This document shows positions 53,741 through 62,930 of a DNA stretch of 64,000 nucleotides, piece after piece. Source of the stretch: Closterium sp. Naga37s-1. Taxonomy: Eukaryota; Streptophyta; Zygnematophyceae; Desmidiales; Closteriaceae. Positions within the stretch are counted from its first letter, which is position 1. Each line of letters opens with the position of its first letter. The position numbers were made by a program, and so were the translations under genes. The stretch covers positions 1,903,001 to 1,967,000 of the forward strand of contig CANJKZ010000068.1 in NCBI GenBank assembly GCA_947471745.1, written 5' to 3'. The notes beneath the pieces were generated by a model. The model saw only the letters and a program-made list of their open reading frames with translations. It was not told the origin of the DNA and ran no database searches.

Positions 53741-54347
53741 CTAATTGGAAGGAGGCAGCGTCGGAACGCCGTCCGCCAACCGGAGATCCAGATTGACCAA
53801 TCGCGTGCAGGAATTGGAAGATTCGGTCGACACATGTCTGCGATATTGCCGCAACGCCGTTCCGTGCCGCGTTTCTTCTTTCGCCTTCCTAAACGCGCGT
53901 CGCCAGCCGTCGATCGTACAGATGCATCGTGAGATGCGTCTGTCAGAATCCCAGCCACTAACCACTGGGATAAAAGGGCTTGTTTGTGTAGCGGGTGAGT
54001 GCGCCCATAACCCCCCAGGCCAATGTGTCTGTAACCCTTCCTTAGGATCAATCGGGGATCACCAGTGGACCTCTGACAGCGTCAAGGAGGAGCCGCATCC
54101 GTCGTAGATGGATCGCAGAGGTGGCGACATACGACGTCCGTCGCGAATTTGCTGAGGTGCAAATAGCGAAGGTTCGGAAATCCCGAGGTGGGTGAAACGA
54201 GGAGCGAGGCGAGACATTTTGATGAAAACAAACGATCGTAAGGCACGACGATGGCTGGATGCACGGATCTGGAGACGCGCAGCCATCGCTTGCACGTGAG
54301 AGCGTGGCGAAAGGCGACCAGCGAAGAAGTGGTAACCACACGTGCAT
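53741..54347 (-). pseudogene. F-box/LRR-like gene fragment
   Basis: On the minus strand, RHALTCKRWLRVSRS resembles the C-terminal end of an F-box. FPNLRYLHLSKFATD and, further on in another frame, RLVNLDLRLADG resemble leucine-rich repeats. F-box/LRR proteins choose substrates for SCF ubiquitin ligases. No complete F-box start was found, the frames do not join without an intron or shift, and copia G is inserted just upstream (54364). It could be a broken host gene or a chance resemblance. Confidence 0.35.
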
Positions 54348-54363
54348 CGCGCGTGGTGTCAGT

Positions 54364-54497
54364 TGTGAGAATGAGAACGAGAATGGGGTGGACTATGAAA
54401 ATGAAGTGAGTACAAATATGAAACCCTAATTGGTTGTACCCCCTATGGGATACCCCACTATAGCCTACACAACAGCATAAGCTATAATGTTCTGACA
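54364..54497 (-). repeat. 3' LTR of copia G
   Basis: 134 bp; on the minus strand it starts TGTCAGAACATT and ends TCTCACA. The polypurine-like TATGGGGGTG (minus strand) adjoins it at about 54498-54507. Confidence 0.95.
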
Positions 54498-54709
54498 CAC
54501 CCCCATAGGCAAAGTGGGGGAGAACAAGGGGTCACAAGACCAGTCAAGCAAAGCAAAGCAAAACAAGCTCAGGGTGGATCACGAAGTCACCACACAGTCC
54601 GAGCACAGGGTCAAGGCCACACGGCCAGTTCACATGCAAGAGTACACACATATATATAAAGCTAGACAAGCAAGAGCAGGCATATATATATGTGAGAGTA
54701 CAAGCAAGG

Positions 54710-57700
54710 TCAAGAGGAGAGCAAGTGAGGCAAGACGGGCACAAGACCCAGCTGAGTGCAGAAGCGCTGATGATCACAAGGCGGAAGTGCCTTGGTGAAG
54801 ACATCAGCAGTGTTGGCCTCAGAGGCCACGTACGCAAGCCGCAACTGTCCACGTTGCTGCAGCTCACGAGCAAGGAAGTAGCGGAGAGCAATGTGCTTTG
54901 TTCTGTGCTCCAGTCGCTGCTCTCGACACAAGGCCAGCATGGCCTTATTGTCTACGTACAGGACTGGAGGAGAACGAGGCGGCTCTCCAAGGTCGGTCAG
55001 CAGGTAGGTGAGCCAGCGAAGCTCCTGTGCAGCCATGGCCCCGGCGTAGATCTCAGCCTCACAACTCGAGCCAAGAACAGAAGACGAGCGAGTAGCCCGC
55101 CACGAAACAGAGCCGGAACCAAGGCTGAAGGTGTAACCCTGTGACAACCGCTGCGTAGCCTGGTCGTCAGCCCAAGAAGCGTCCGCGTGCCCAGTGAGGA
55201 CCACTGGACTCCGCCCTCCAAGCACTAGCCCCATGCCCGACGTACTGCACAAGTAGCGCAACACCCTCTTCGCTGCAGCCATGTGCTCTGGTCTGTGTCT
55301 CCCAGGAGCAACATAGCGTGCAAGAATGCTAAGAGGGTATGCAAGGTCAGGTCGTGTGCAGGTCATCAGGTACATGAGGCAGCCAACAAGCTCTGGGTAC
55401 GGGCCACTCGACTCTACGGACTCATCCGAAGGCAGAGCTGAGAGCGAGTGGCGAGTAGACAGAGGAGTGGCCTGAGGCGAGGAGTACGTGAAGCCGAAGC
55501 GCTGAAGGACCTGCTGCACCATGTGTGACTGAGTCAGGGTAATGGTGCGGCGTGCTCTGTCCCGGGTAATCTGCAAGCCAAGGTAGCTGCGCAGTTCACC
55601 CAGGTCTGTGCACGTGTGTCTCTTCTGCAGCTCGGACTTCACGTGGGCGAGTCCAGCAGTGTCAGCTGTGGCAAAGACCAAGTCGTCGACGTACACGAGG
55701 ATGTAGAACGGCGGCAGAGAGGTGTCGGTGCGTAGAAACAGCGACGGGTCGGCAGTAGAAGGAGTAAACCCAAGAGCCGCAAGCGTAGTCCTCAGTGTGT
55801 CGTGCCACTCACGTGGCGCCTGGCGGAGACCGTAGACTGGACGCCGGAGACTCCACTGGGTACCAGGAGGGAAAGACCCAGTGAAGCCAGGTGGGCGACG
55901 CAGCCAGATCTCCTCGTGCAGGCTGCCCTGCAAGAAAGCTGTGCTGAAGTCAAGAGAGTGCAGCTCGTAGTCACGGTGAGCAGCAACGTGCAGCAGTACC
56001 CGAAGAGTGGTCATCTTCGGGGTGGGGGAGAAGGTCTGAAAGTAGTCAACTCCCTGCCGCTGACTGAAGCCACGAGCCACGTAACGCGCCTTGAAGACAG
56101 GCGGAGAACCCGGCGGCCGCTTCACCCTGAAGATCCACATGCCACTGACGATGTTCGCCCCAGGAGGGGGGACAGCGTCAACGTAGGTGCCTGTGGACTT
56201 CCAGGAATCCATCTCTGCATCCATAGCTGCCTGCCACTGAGAGGAGTAGGGACCCTCTATCGCCTCCGCGTAAGAGCGCGGAGTCGGGATGTCAAGTGCA
56301 TCCGGGTCTCCCTCAGGGGTAAGCAGTACGGACACGAGATGAGGTGAGGCAGCTGCCAGACACTGGAACTCCTCCTGCCTGTCCTCAAGGACGTCCGTGC
56401 CAAGGGCACACTCACCCCCGACGGACGGAGGACAGACAGACTCAGACTCAGCGACAAGACTAGCAGCGTAGTTTAAGCGACAGCGAGCAGCAAAGTCGAC
56501 GAGCTCAGTAACGAGAGCAGACGCAGCAGTAGACTCGAAAGAAGGGTCAGTGACAACAGTAGAAAGGAGACGCGTGACAGTAGGACTGGCAGCACGAAGA
56601 GAGTCCGACTCCGGGTCGGTAAGAGCAGGAAGAGAGGACTCAGGAGGAGAAGGCAAAGGGGCACGCAGAGGAGCAGTGGACGGACGCAGAGACATCCGGT
56701 GCGTGCCAGGGACAGGAGGAGGACGCTGACGCGAACCGCGACCACTAGTGCGAGCAGCACGGACAGGCGACGCAGGGCGAGACGCAGGCTCACGACGCTC
56801 AGCCAGACCTCCAGTAGGACCAGTGTAGGGAGAAGGAGCAGGCAAAGGGGAGGTAGGCTGCAACTGTAGCTGGGACGAGACAGGCTGTGGACACTCTAAG
56901 GGAGGAGGAGGACCAGTAGAAGGTGGAAGACCAAGAACCTGCTGCAGGAGTGGAACGAAGTACGGTCGAGGCCGCGCGGCGACGCTAGAAGCAGCAGGGA
57001 CAGCACCAGAACCCTCAGCAGGAGCACCCGCTCCAGCAGCACCACCAGTAGCTCCAGAACCTCCAGCAGCACCAGGAGCACCCCCAGTAGGACTGCCAGC
57101 GGTAGTCTCAGCGCCAACACCCTCAGCAGCACCAGCTCCAGTGCACCCAGGACGAGCACCTCCGGGACCCGCGACCGCAGCACCCTCAGCAGCCGAAGGA
57201 CCTCCAGCACCAGCAGCACGCCTCCAGCGCCGGGCAAACCACTCACGCAGCTCCTGTGGAGAAATTGGCTCCCGGCGAGACGAAGCACTCGGAGAACCTC
57301 CAGGCGGAGCACCTCCAGGCTCAGCACCCCCAGGCGTAGCACCCCTAGGCTCAGCACCCCCAGGCTCAGCACCCCTAGGCTCAGCACCCCCAGGCTCAGC
57401 ACCCCCAGGCTCAGCACCCCCAGGCTCAGCACCCCTAGGCTCAGCACCCCCAGGCTCAGCACCCCTAGGCTCAGCACCCCCAGACGTAGCACCCCCAGGC
57501 CCAGCACCCCTAGGCTCCGCACCCCCAGGTACAGCACCCCCAGCCTCAGCACCCTCAGCAGCACCAGAGTCACCAGTGACCTCGACAGGCTCGACTGCGT
57601 CTACCTGGGACACACCTGAAGGGGCAGGACCCTGAGGGGGGAGGGGGTCTACCTGGGGGGGACCTGGTACCAGGAAGAGTGGGGGTGGGGGGAGGGACGG

Positions 57701-60658
57701 AGTGCGGTAGGGGAAGAGGCGGTAGTAGGGGACCGACTCGTCAAACGTGACGTCCTGGGAGGACAGAACACGGCAAGAGGTGGGGTGGTAAAACTGCCAC
57801 CCAGGCGCGTCAGGGGGGAACCCCAGGAAGACGCAAGGAGCAGCACGAGGGGATAGTTTGTCCGCAGACAGGTCGCGGACAAACGCCCGAGATCCCCAGA
57901 CCCGGAACGCCGACGCATCGCCAACCTTCCCCGTCCACAGCAAGGCTGGGAAGGTCTCCGGCCTGGAGACCCTGGGGTGGAGGTTGATCTGATGCGCCGC
58001 GTACCTCACCGCAAACGGCCACAGAAAATGGGGGGCAGCCGCATGCATCATAGACGTACGAGCGACGTCCATGACCATGCCAATGCGGCGCTCAGCAATC
58101 CCATTTTGCTGCGGTGAGTCCGGAAGCGTGAAGGTCTGACGGATGCCCCGTGCACGACAGTAGGCACGCAGAAGGCCAGAGGAGAACTCTCCGCCTCTGT
58201 CCGAGTGCAGACGCAGAACAGGAAAGTCCGAGCCGAAGCTCTGCCTGAGCTGGAGACGAGCTGCGCGGATCCAGTCGATCAGCACCTCAGTGACATCACC
58301 CTTGCTGCGCAAGGGGAAGACTGTGGTGTAACGCGAGTAGTCGTCAACAACGAGCAGGAAGTAGCGCTCGTGACCCTGTCCACGGACGCGGGCTGGGCCC
58401 CACACGTCCATGTGAAGTGTCTGCAACGGGGCCTCTGTCGAAGGAAACTGGGAGGAGTGAGGGGCAGCACGCTGGCGCCCCTCGACACAGGGGACACAGG
58501 CAGGGCCAGGGCCCTGAGGAAGGGGAGGGAGGGACCGGGGGAGACCGGACACAAGAAGATGGGAGGCCATACCTCTGAGCCGAAGCAGAGAGGGGTGGCC
58601 AAGGCGGTGGTGCCAGAGGAGAGTCTCGTGAGACAGGAGACGACACGAACAGGGGGCAGACTCAGGACCAGACCTGGACGCCGCAGCAAACACCTGACCC
58701 GACGTAACTACCCTACCAGACTCAGCAACTGGAGGAGACGCAGTGGTCAGAGTGTACAGGCTCGACCCCGGCTGGCGGGTGAACGTAGCCAGGTGTCGGC
58801 CTGTGCCAGCCTCTGTACAGTGGGTCACTCGCTGACGTGCAGGAGTGAACTGGTGGACACCCGCATCCTGTAGGTCAGCACCACTCACCAGGTTCGTCGA
58901 GAACGAGGGGAGGTAGAGACCAGACAGGGTGCCAGAGGGAGCCGCCGGACACGGGAGGACTGTGGAGAAACGAGACAGGACCGGACCCCCAGAGGGGTCA
59001 GCCAGAGACACCGCAACCGGCCGACTAAGCGGCGTGAGTGTGGTGCGGTCCCGAAAGAAGGAGCGAGACGCCCCAGAGTCAAGAGTGAAGGTGAGGGAGG
59101 CCGAAGCCGACGCGGTACCTGAGAGAGCAGACTCACCAGTACCTGAGGACGCAGACACACCAGCACCTAGAGCAGCAGCGTCGTAAGCACCTAGGGCAGC
59201 AGCCTCACCAGTACCTAGAGCAGCAGTCTCAATGCCCGGATCGGGCTGGAAACACCGGTAACAGTCACCCTCATCACTAATAGACACAGCATACATGGCA
59301 GAGAGAATAGCATCAAAGTCCAGATCAAAGATGGCAACCCCCGCCCTAGACAGCTCGTCCCAGCGAGGGATCTCGGAGGCCTCCGGGAACTGGTGACGCC
59401 ATGCGTCCGTCAGGCGGCCAAAGCAGCGCGGAGTGGGGTGCGCACCCCCACACTGCTCACCCGCACGGTCGCCGGTGCGCAGGACGTAGGTACACGGACC
59501 AAAACCCCCACCCCGCTGGCGTGCAGTGTACCACTCGCGGAGCTGCTGAGGGGACAGGGTCGCACGACCACGCTGCTGCTGCTGGCGCGAGCCACCACCG
59601 GAGCCACTCCTCTGCAAAGACCCGCGACCAGCTCCACTGCCACCCCCACCGCCTCCACCGCCTCCGCTGCCTCCACTGCCGCCGCCGCCTCCACCGCCTC
59701 CTCCACCGCCGCCTCCTCCGCCACCTCCGCTACCACCGCCACCGCCGCCGCGGCCTCCGCCTCCACTGCCGCCACCGAACCCCCCACCCCCACCTCCACC
59801 TCCACCGCTACCCCCACTCCCCCCACTGCCTCCACCTCCACCTCCACCGCCCGCTCCTCCAGCTCCCTTGCCCCCCTTTCCCTTGCCAGGGCGGCGTCTC
59901 CCGCTAGGGGCAGACGCCGCACCGACCGACTCAAGACCAAGGAGGTCGGCCGAAGCAGCAGAGGCAACAGAGGGCAGCAGGGGGGAGGGAGAACACCCCT
60001 CAAAGATGGGGGTGCGCGGGTCACCTCGAGAGGCTCCTACAGCGACTATGCTCTTTTCTATCGCGAGGAGGGCCTTCTCGAGGAGGTCTACAGTGAGTGT
60101 GGTGGGACAGACTGAGAGAAAGTGGTCCCTGACTACTCGAAGGGAGTCAGGGAGGCGAGTGACTAGGAAGTACAGAGTGATGTACATGGGGGGGGGGTTC
60201 GCGGTGCAGAAGTCAGCAGGAAGTGCAGCGCGGTAGCGAGTGTCACTAGTGCGGAGGTGCGTAATGAGGTCAGCAACGGTGGGAAAAGAAGCAAGGTCAG
60301 GGAAGAGGTACGGCAGCATGAGACGGCTCAGTGCAGCAGTGGAAGGGGAGGAGTAGCGCGCGACTACAGCGGCGTACAAGGTCTGAGCACTCTTGTACTG
60401 ACTAAAGTGCGCACGCTCGGAGGTAGGGAGGTGGCGACGCACAGCAAGACGTGCAGCAGCATCGCGCGTGGCCCACTGGGAGCGAACAGTGGCGTCAGCA
60501 TCAGCAGCAGGGGCAGGGGAAGCGCCAGAGGTGAGGTCAAAGAGAGAGAGGCCGTCCGCCCTATCGCACTGTAAGAACAGCTGTAGGTCATCTACCCAGA
60601 CCTCAAAGTCAATGGCCCGACCCTCAGCGTCAAAAGTGAGGACACTAGGGGTAGCCAT
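54710..60658 (-). CDS. Copia G Gag-Pol polyprotein, 1982 residues, intact
   Basis: Start chosen at ATG 60658 (MATPSVLTFDAEG), the start shared by the family; the frame is open a little further upstream without an ATG. Order: Gag helical domain (about 1-230), Gly-rich linker, LREWYTARQ and a C-x13-C-x3-H-x4-C finger, then the protease LDSGASRSFF. The pre-integrase region LLWHHRLGHPS precedes integrase with LHMDVWGPARV, LHSDRGGEF and NGIAERRIG (D, D, E). An Ala/Gly/Glu/Pro repeat is followed by RT (ATVYVDDLVFA-type box) and RNase H (SSSCEAEIYAG, YVDNKAMLALC, HRTKHIALRYF). Gag and Pol share one frame with no stop or shift, so the Gag:Pol ratio must be set otherwise. Copies B and F show the same order with lesions. 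Confidence 0.95.
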   Translation of the reverse strand: MATPSVLTFDAEGRAIDFEVWVDDLQLFLQCDRADGLSLFDLTSGASPAPAADADATVRSQWATRDAAARLAVRRHLPTSERAHFSQYKSAQTLYAAVVARYSSPSTAALSRLMLPYLFPDLASFPTVADLITHLRTSDTRYRAALPADFCTANPPPMYITLYFLVTRLPDSLRVVRDHFLSVCPTTLTVDLLEKALLAIEKSIVAVGASRGDPRTPIFEGCSPSPLLPSVASAASADLLGLESVGAASAPSGRRRPGKGKGGKGAGGAGGGGGGGGSGGSGGSGGGGGGGGGFGGGSGGGGRGGGGGGSGGGGGGGGGGGGGGGGGSGGSGGGGGGGGGSGAGRGSLQRSGSGGGSRQQQQRGRATLSPQQLREWYTARQRGGGFGPCTYVLRTGDRAGEQCGGAHPTPRCFGRLTDAWRHQFPEASEIPRWDELSRAGVAIFDLDFDAILSAMYAVSISDEGDCYRCFQPDPGIETAALGTGEAAALGAYDAAALGAGVSASSGTGESALSGTASASASLTFTLDSGASRSFFRDRTTLTPLSRPVAVSLADPSGGPVLSRFSTVLPCPAAPSGTLSGLYLPSFSTNLVSGADLQDAGVHQFTPARQRVTHCTEAGTGRHLATFTRQPGSSLYTLTTASPPVAESGRVVTSGQVFAAASRSGPESAPCSCRLLSHETLLWHHRLGHPSLLRLRGMASHLLVSGLPRSLPPLPQGPGPACVPCVEGRQRAAPHSSQFPSTEAPLQTLHMDVWGPARVRGQGHERYFLLVVDDYSRYTTVFPLRSKGDVTEVLIDWIRAARLQLRQSFGSDFPVLRLHSDRGGEFSSGLLRAYCRARGIRQTFTLPDSPQQNGIAERRIGMVMDVARTSMMHAAAPHFLWPFAVRYAAHQINLHPRVSRPETFPALLWTGKVGDASAFRVWGSRAFVRDLSADKLSPRAAPCVFLGFPPDAPGWQFYHPTSCRVLSSQDVTFDESVPYYRLFPYRTPSLPPPPLFLVPGPPQVDPLPPQGPAPSGVSQVDAVEPVEVTGDSGAAEGAEAGGAVPGGAEPRGAGPGGATSGGAEPRGAEPGGAEPRGAEPGGAEPGGAEPGGAEPRGAEPGGAEPRGATPGGAEPGGAPPGGSPSASSRREPISPQELREWFARRWRRAAGAGGPSAAEGAAVAGPGGARPGCTGAGAAEGVGAETTAGSPTGGAPGAAGGSGATGGAAGAGAPAEGSGAVPAASSVAARPRPYFVPLLQQVLGLPPSTGPPPPLECPQPVSSQLQLQPTSPLPAPSPYTGPTGGLAERREPASRPASPVRAARTSGRGSRQRPPPVPGTHRMSLRPSTAPLRAPLPSPPESSLPALTDPESDSLRAASPTVTRLLSTVVTDPSFESTAASALVTELVDFAARCRLNYAASLVAESESVCPPSVGGECALGTDVLEDRQEEFQCLAAASPHLVSVLLTPEGDPDALDIPTPRSYAEAIEGPYSSQWQAAMDAEMDSWKSTGTYVDAVPPPGANIVSGMWIFRVKRPPGSPPVFKARYVARGFSQRQGVDYFQTFSPTPKMTTLRVLLHVAAHRDYELHSLDFSTAFLQGSLHEEIWLRRPPGFTGSFPPGTQWSLRRPVYGLRQAPREWHDTLRTTLAALGFTPSTADPSLFLRTDTSLPPFYILVYVDDLVFATADTAGLAHVKSELQKRHTCTDLGELRSYLGLQITRDRARRTITLTQSHMVQQVLQRFGFTYSSPQATPLSTRHSLSALPSDESVESSGPYPELVGCLMYLMTCTRPDLAYPLSILARYVAPGRHRPEHMAAAKRVLRYLCSTSGMGLVLGGRSPVVLTGHADASWADDQATQRLSQGYTFSLGSGSVSWRATRSSSVLGSSCEAEIYAGAMAAQELRWLTYLLTDLGEPPRSPPVLYVDNKAMLALCREQRLEHRTKHIALRYFLARELQQRGQLRLAYVASEANTADVFTKALPPCDHQRFCTQLGLVPVLPHLLSS

Positions 60659-61727
60659 GACAGCAGTAGACCAGCAGTGCAAGGAGTAGGGGAAGAGCAC
60701 GCAGTGACAGAGGGTCTGTGCTCACCGGACAGGGCTGCTCGGGCGGCTCGGCTGCAGGGCGGCTCGGCGGCTGGGCGGCTCGGCGGCTGGGCGGCTCGGC
60801 AGCTGGGCGGCTCGGCGGCTGGGCGGCTCGGCGGCTGGGCGGCTCGGCGGCTGGGCGGTCGGCTGCACGGCGGCTCGGCTGGTGGGCGGCCGGGCGGCTC
60901 GGCTGCAGCGCGGCTCGGCGGCGGGGCGGCTCGGCTGCTCTGCTGCTGGGCGGCTCGGCTGCGCTGCTGTTGGGCGGCTCGGCTGGACCGCTGACGTAGG
61001 GCGGGGCCGCTGGGTAGTGAGGCGGCGGGGCCGCGAAGACGGGCGGCGGGGCCGCTGCAGAGAAGCGGCGGGGCCGCAGTTAAGGGCGGCGGGGCCGCAA
61101 CGAGAGAGGCGGCGAGGCCGCAGCGAGAGAAGCGGCGGGGCCGCGAAGTCGGGCGGCGGGGCCGCTGAGTAGGGCGGCGGGGCCGCAGTGAGAGGCGGCG
61201 GGGCCGCAGCGAGAGAGGCGGCGGGGCCGCGAAGACGGGCGGCGGGGCCGCTGAGACGGGTGGCGGGGCCGCAGTGAGTGGCGGCGGGGCCGCAGCGAGA
61301 GATGGCGGCGGGGCCGCGAAGACGGGCGGCGGGGCCGCAACGAGAGAGGCGGCGGGGCCGCAGAAAAGGGCGGCGACGGGCCGTAGGCGGCGCGAAGCCG
61401 CAGGTAAGGGCGGCGACGGGCCGGGGCGGCTCGAAGCCGCAGGTAGAGGCGGCGCGAAGCCGCGGGAAGGGCGGCGACGGGCCTGGGCGGTGCGAAGCCG
61501 CAGGTAGGGGCGGCGCGAAGCCGCCGGTGAGGGCGGCGCAAAGCCGCGGGTAAGGGCGGCGACGGGCCGGGAAAAGGGCGGCGCGCCGCAGCCGCTAGGG
61601 CGGCTCGACGCGACCGTAAGGGCGGCGCGACGGGCCGCTAGGTGCGACTCGACGGGCCGCTAAAAAAAAAAGGCAGGCGCGACTCGAGGCGCGCTTCGGT
61701 GGGCCCAAGGAACAGTCCCTAGGAGGG
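60659..61727 (-). repeat. GC-rich minisatellite leader of copia G
   Basis: About 1.07 kb. On the plus strand it reads as GGGCGGCTCGGCGGCT units (60750-60990) and GGCGGCGGGGCCGC units (about 61000-61370), then GGCGGCGCGAAGCCGC units to about 61560. It is the longest leader in the family. No credible ORF. Confidence 0.85.
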
Positions 61728-61744
61728 GACCTGCTCTGATTCCA
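61728..61744 (-). promoter_or_regulatory. Primer-binding site (copia G)
   Basis: On the minus strand TGGAATCAGAGCAGG follows the 5' LTR. It matches the plant initiator-Met type TGGTATCAGAGC with one substitution and, unlike B, C, D and F, keeps the C of ATCAGAGC. Confidence 0.85.
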
Positions 61745-61878
61745 TGTGAGAATGAGAACGAGAATGGGGTGGACTATGAAAATGAAGTGAGTACAAATAT
61801 GAAACCCTAATTGGTTGTACCCCCTATGGGATACCCCACTATAGCCTACACAACAGCATAAGCTATAATGTTCTGACA
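61745..61878 (-). repeat. 5' LTR of copia G
   Basis: 134 bp, identical to 54364-54497. It is flanked by TCAGT. Confidence 0.95.
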
Positions 61879-62011
61879 TCAGTCTATGCACTCTCTGACG
61901 GCAGAGGCTCGTACAATGCATTGTCGACCGCCTCTCGCGCAGAATGTCCTCGTTACTAGTACATTCAGAATCGTGGCCGTCGAATCTGGTGGTGGTCGCA
62001 GACGCAACTTA
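61879..62011. other. Flank between copia G and the MITE
   Basis: About 130 bases of target DNA, the continuation of the sequence left of copia G. A minus-strand ATG at 61921 opens only a short peptide. The last three bases (TTA) are one target duplication of the MITE. Confidence 0.4.
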
Positions 62012-62178
62012 GGGCGTGGCTCCATTTTGTTTTTTGACGGTTCGAACCGTCAGCGAAACCGGTATACTGATTTCGACAATGCTCGCATAGCCTCTCATTT
62101 AACAACGTGGTTTAACGAGACGGGAAACCCTATTCGTCGGCGGTTCGAACCGTCAAAAGTCAAAATGGAGCCACGCCC
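62012..62178. mobile_element. 167-bp MITE with ~38-bp terminal inverted repeats
   Basis: The left end GGGCGTGGCTCCATTTTG is the reverse complement of the right end CAAAATGGAGCCACGCCC. The inverted repeats continue inwards with a few mismatches through the palindrome GACGGTTCGAACCGTC. TTA flanks both sides (62009-62011 and 62179-62181), which suits the TTA/TWA target choice of PIF/Harbinger elements. There is no coding capacity, so mobilisation would need a transposase from elsewhere. Confidence 0.85.
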
Positions 62179-62181
62179 TTA

Positions 62182-62930
62182 TCACCCCTTCGAGAACTCC
62201 GCTCTACTGTCTCGTTTACGACCACTCGAGATGCAGGCGCGGTACGTATAGCATAAAGAAGTAATAAGACTGCAATCATCAAAGATTAAAAACACACACG
62301 GTAACATCGCATAAACATCGTAAATTTCGAGTTTTGGATCATGCGACGTTTTGCAATGAGACCGTCGTACTACATCGTATCCGATCCGACGTAGCGTCGT
62401 CACCGTCGTGCGTCTTTTTTCAGATCGTATATATCGATCGCGGGACAGTTTGTGACCGGAAACGAACGTGATTCGTCCCGAAAAAATAGACGCTTGAACT
62501 CTGGTTTTCTCGTGCCATCTGCTGTACGAATTCTGTCCAATTTCTGCTGTCTGAACACATCGTGACCTTCGCGAATACGTCATTCATTTTTGCCTCTGTT
62601 GCCATCACGGTTTGCGAATTTGAAGGTCCTCTCCTAGCTGGTGAGCAGGGATAGAACTCAAACGTACCCATACATACAATACCACGCTAGTGCTGAACCT
62701 GTACTAGTAGCTTCTCCCTGTATAGACCTATTCTAGCCGTAAGCAGCAAGCAGCAAGCGGCGAAGCACGCTCCGTCACTTCACCGCAAGTCCTTCTCATC
62801 ATAGTTACAGTGGGGTGACGGATCGATATTGGGTTCTTTTATCAGTCTTCCGTGTTTTCGCCGCCCCTTCAGTCGCGAGTTGCAAGATCCCACGGAAAGA
62901 GTGCTAGGAGAGAGAAGATACGTTAGTGAC
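62182..62930. other. Intergenic region upstream of the second acidic gene
   Basis: AT-richer DNA without recognisable element ends or long ORFs. The final ~130 bases are probably the promoter and 5' UTR of the gene at 62931. Confidence 0.4.

Larger units (their letters stand above)
54364..61878 (-). mobile_element. Copia G: full-length, apparently intact copia element
   Basis: 7515 bp on the minus strand with two 134-bp LTRs identical base for base (54364-54497 and 61745-61878). A perfect 5-bp target duplication TCAGT lies at 54359-54363 and 61879-61883. It has a primer site, a GC-rich leader, one uninterrupted gag-pol ORF and a polypurine tract. Identical LTRs mean little or no time since insertion. 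It is the only autonomous-looking copy of its family here. Confidence 0.97.

Noticed and set aside
62620..62700. A possible tRNA-derived sequence (reverse strand GTTTGAGTTCTATCCC resembling a B box).
   Set aside because: No acceptable A box, cloverleaf or anticodon arm could be fitted by eye, so there is no support for a tRNA gene or SINE.
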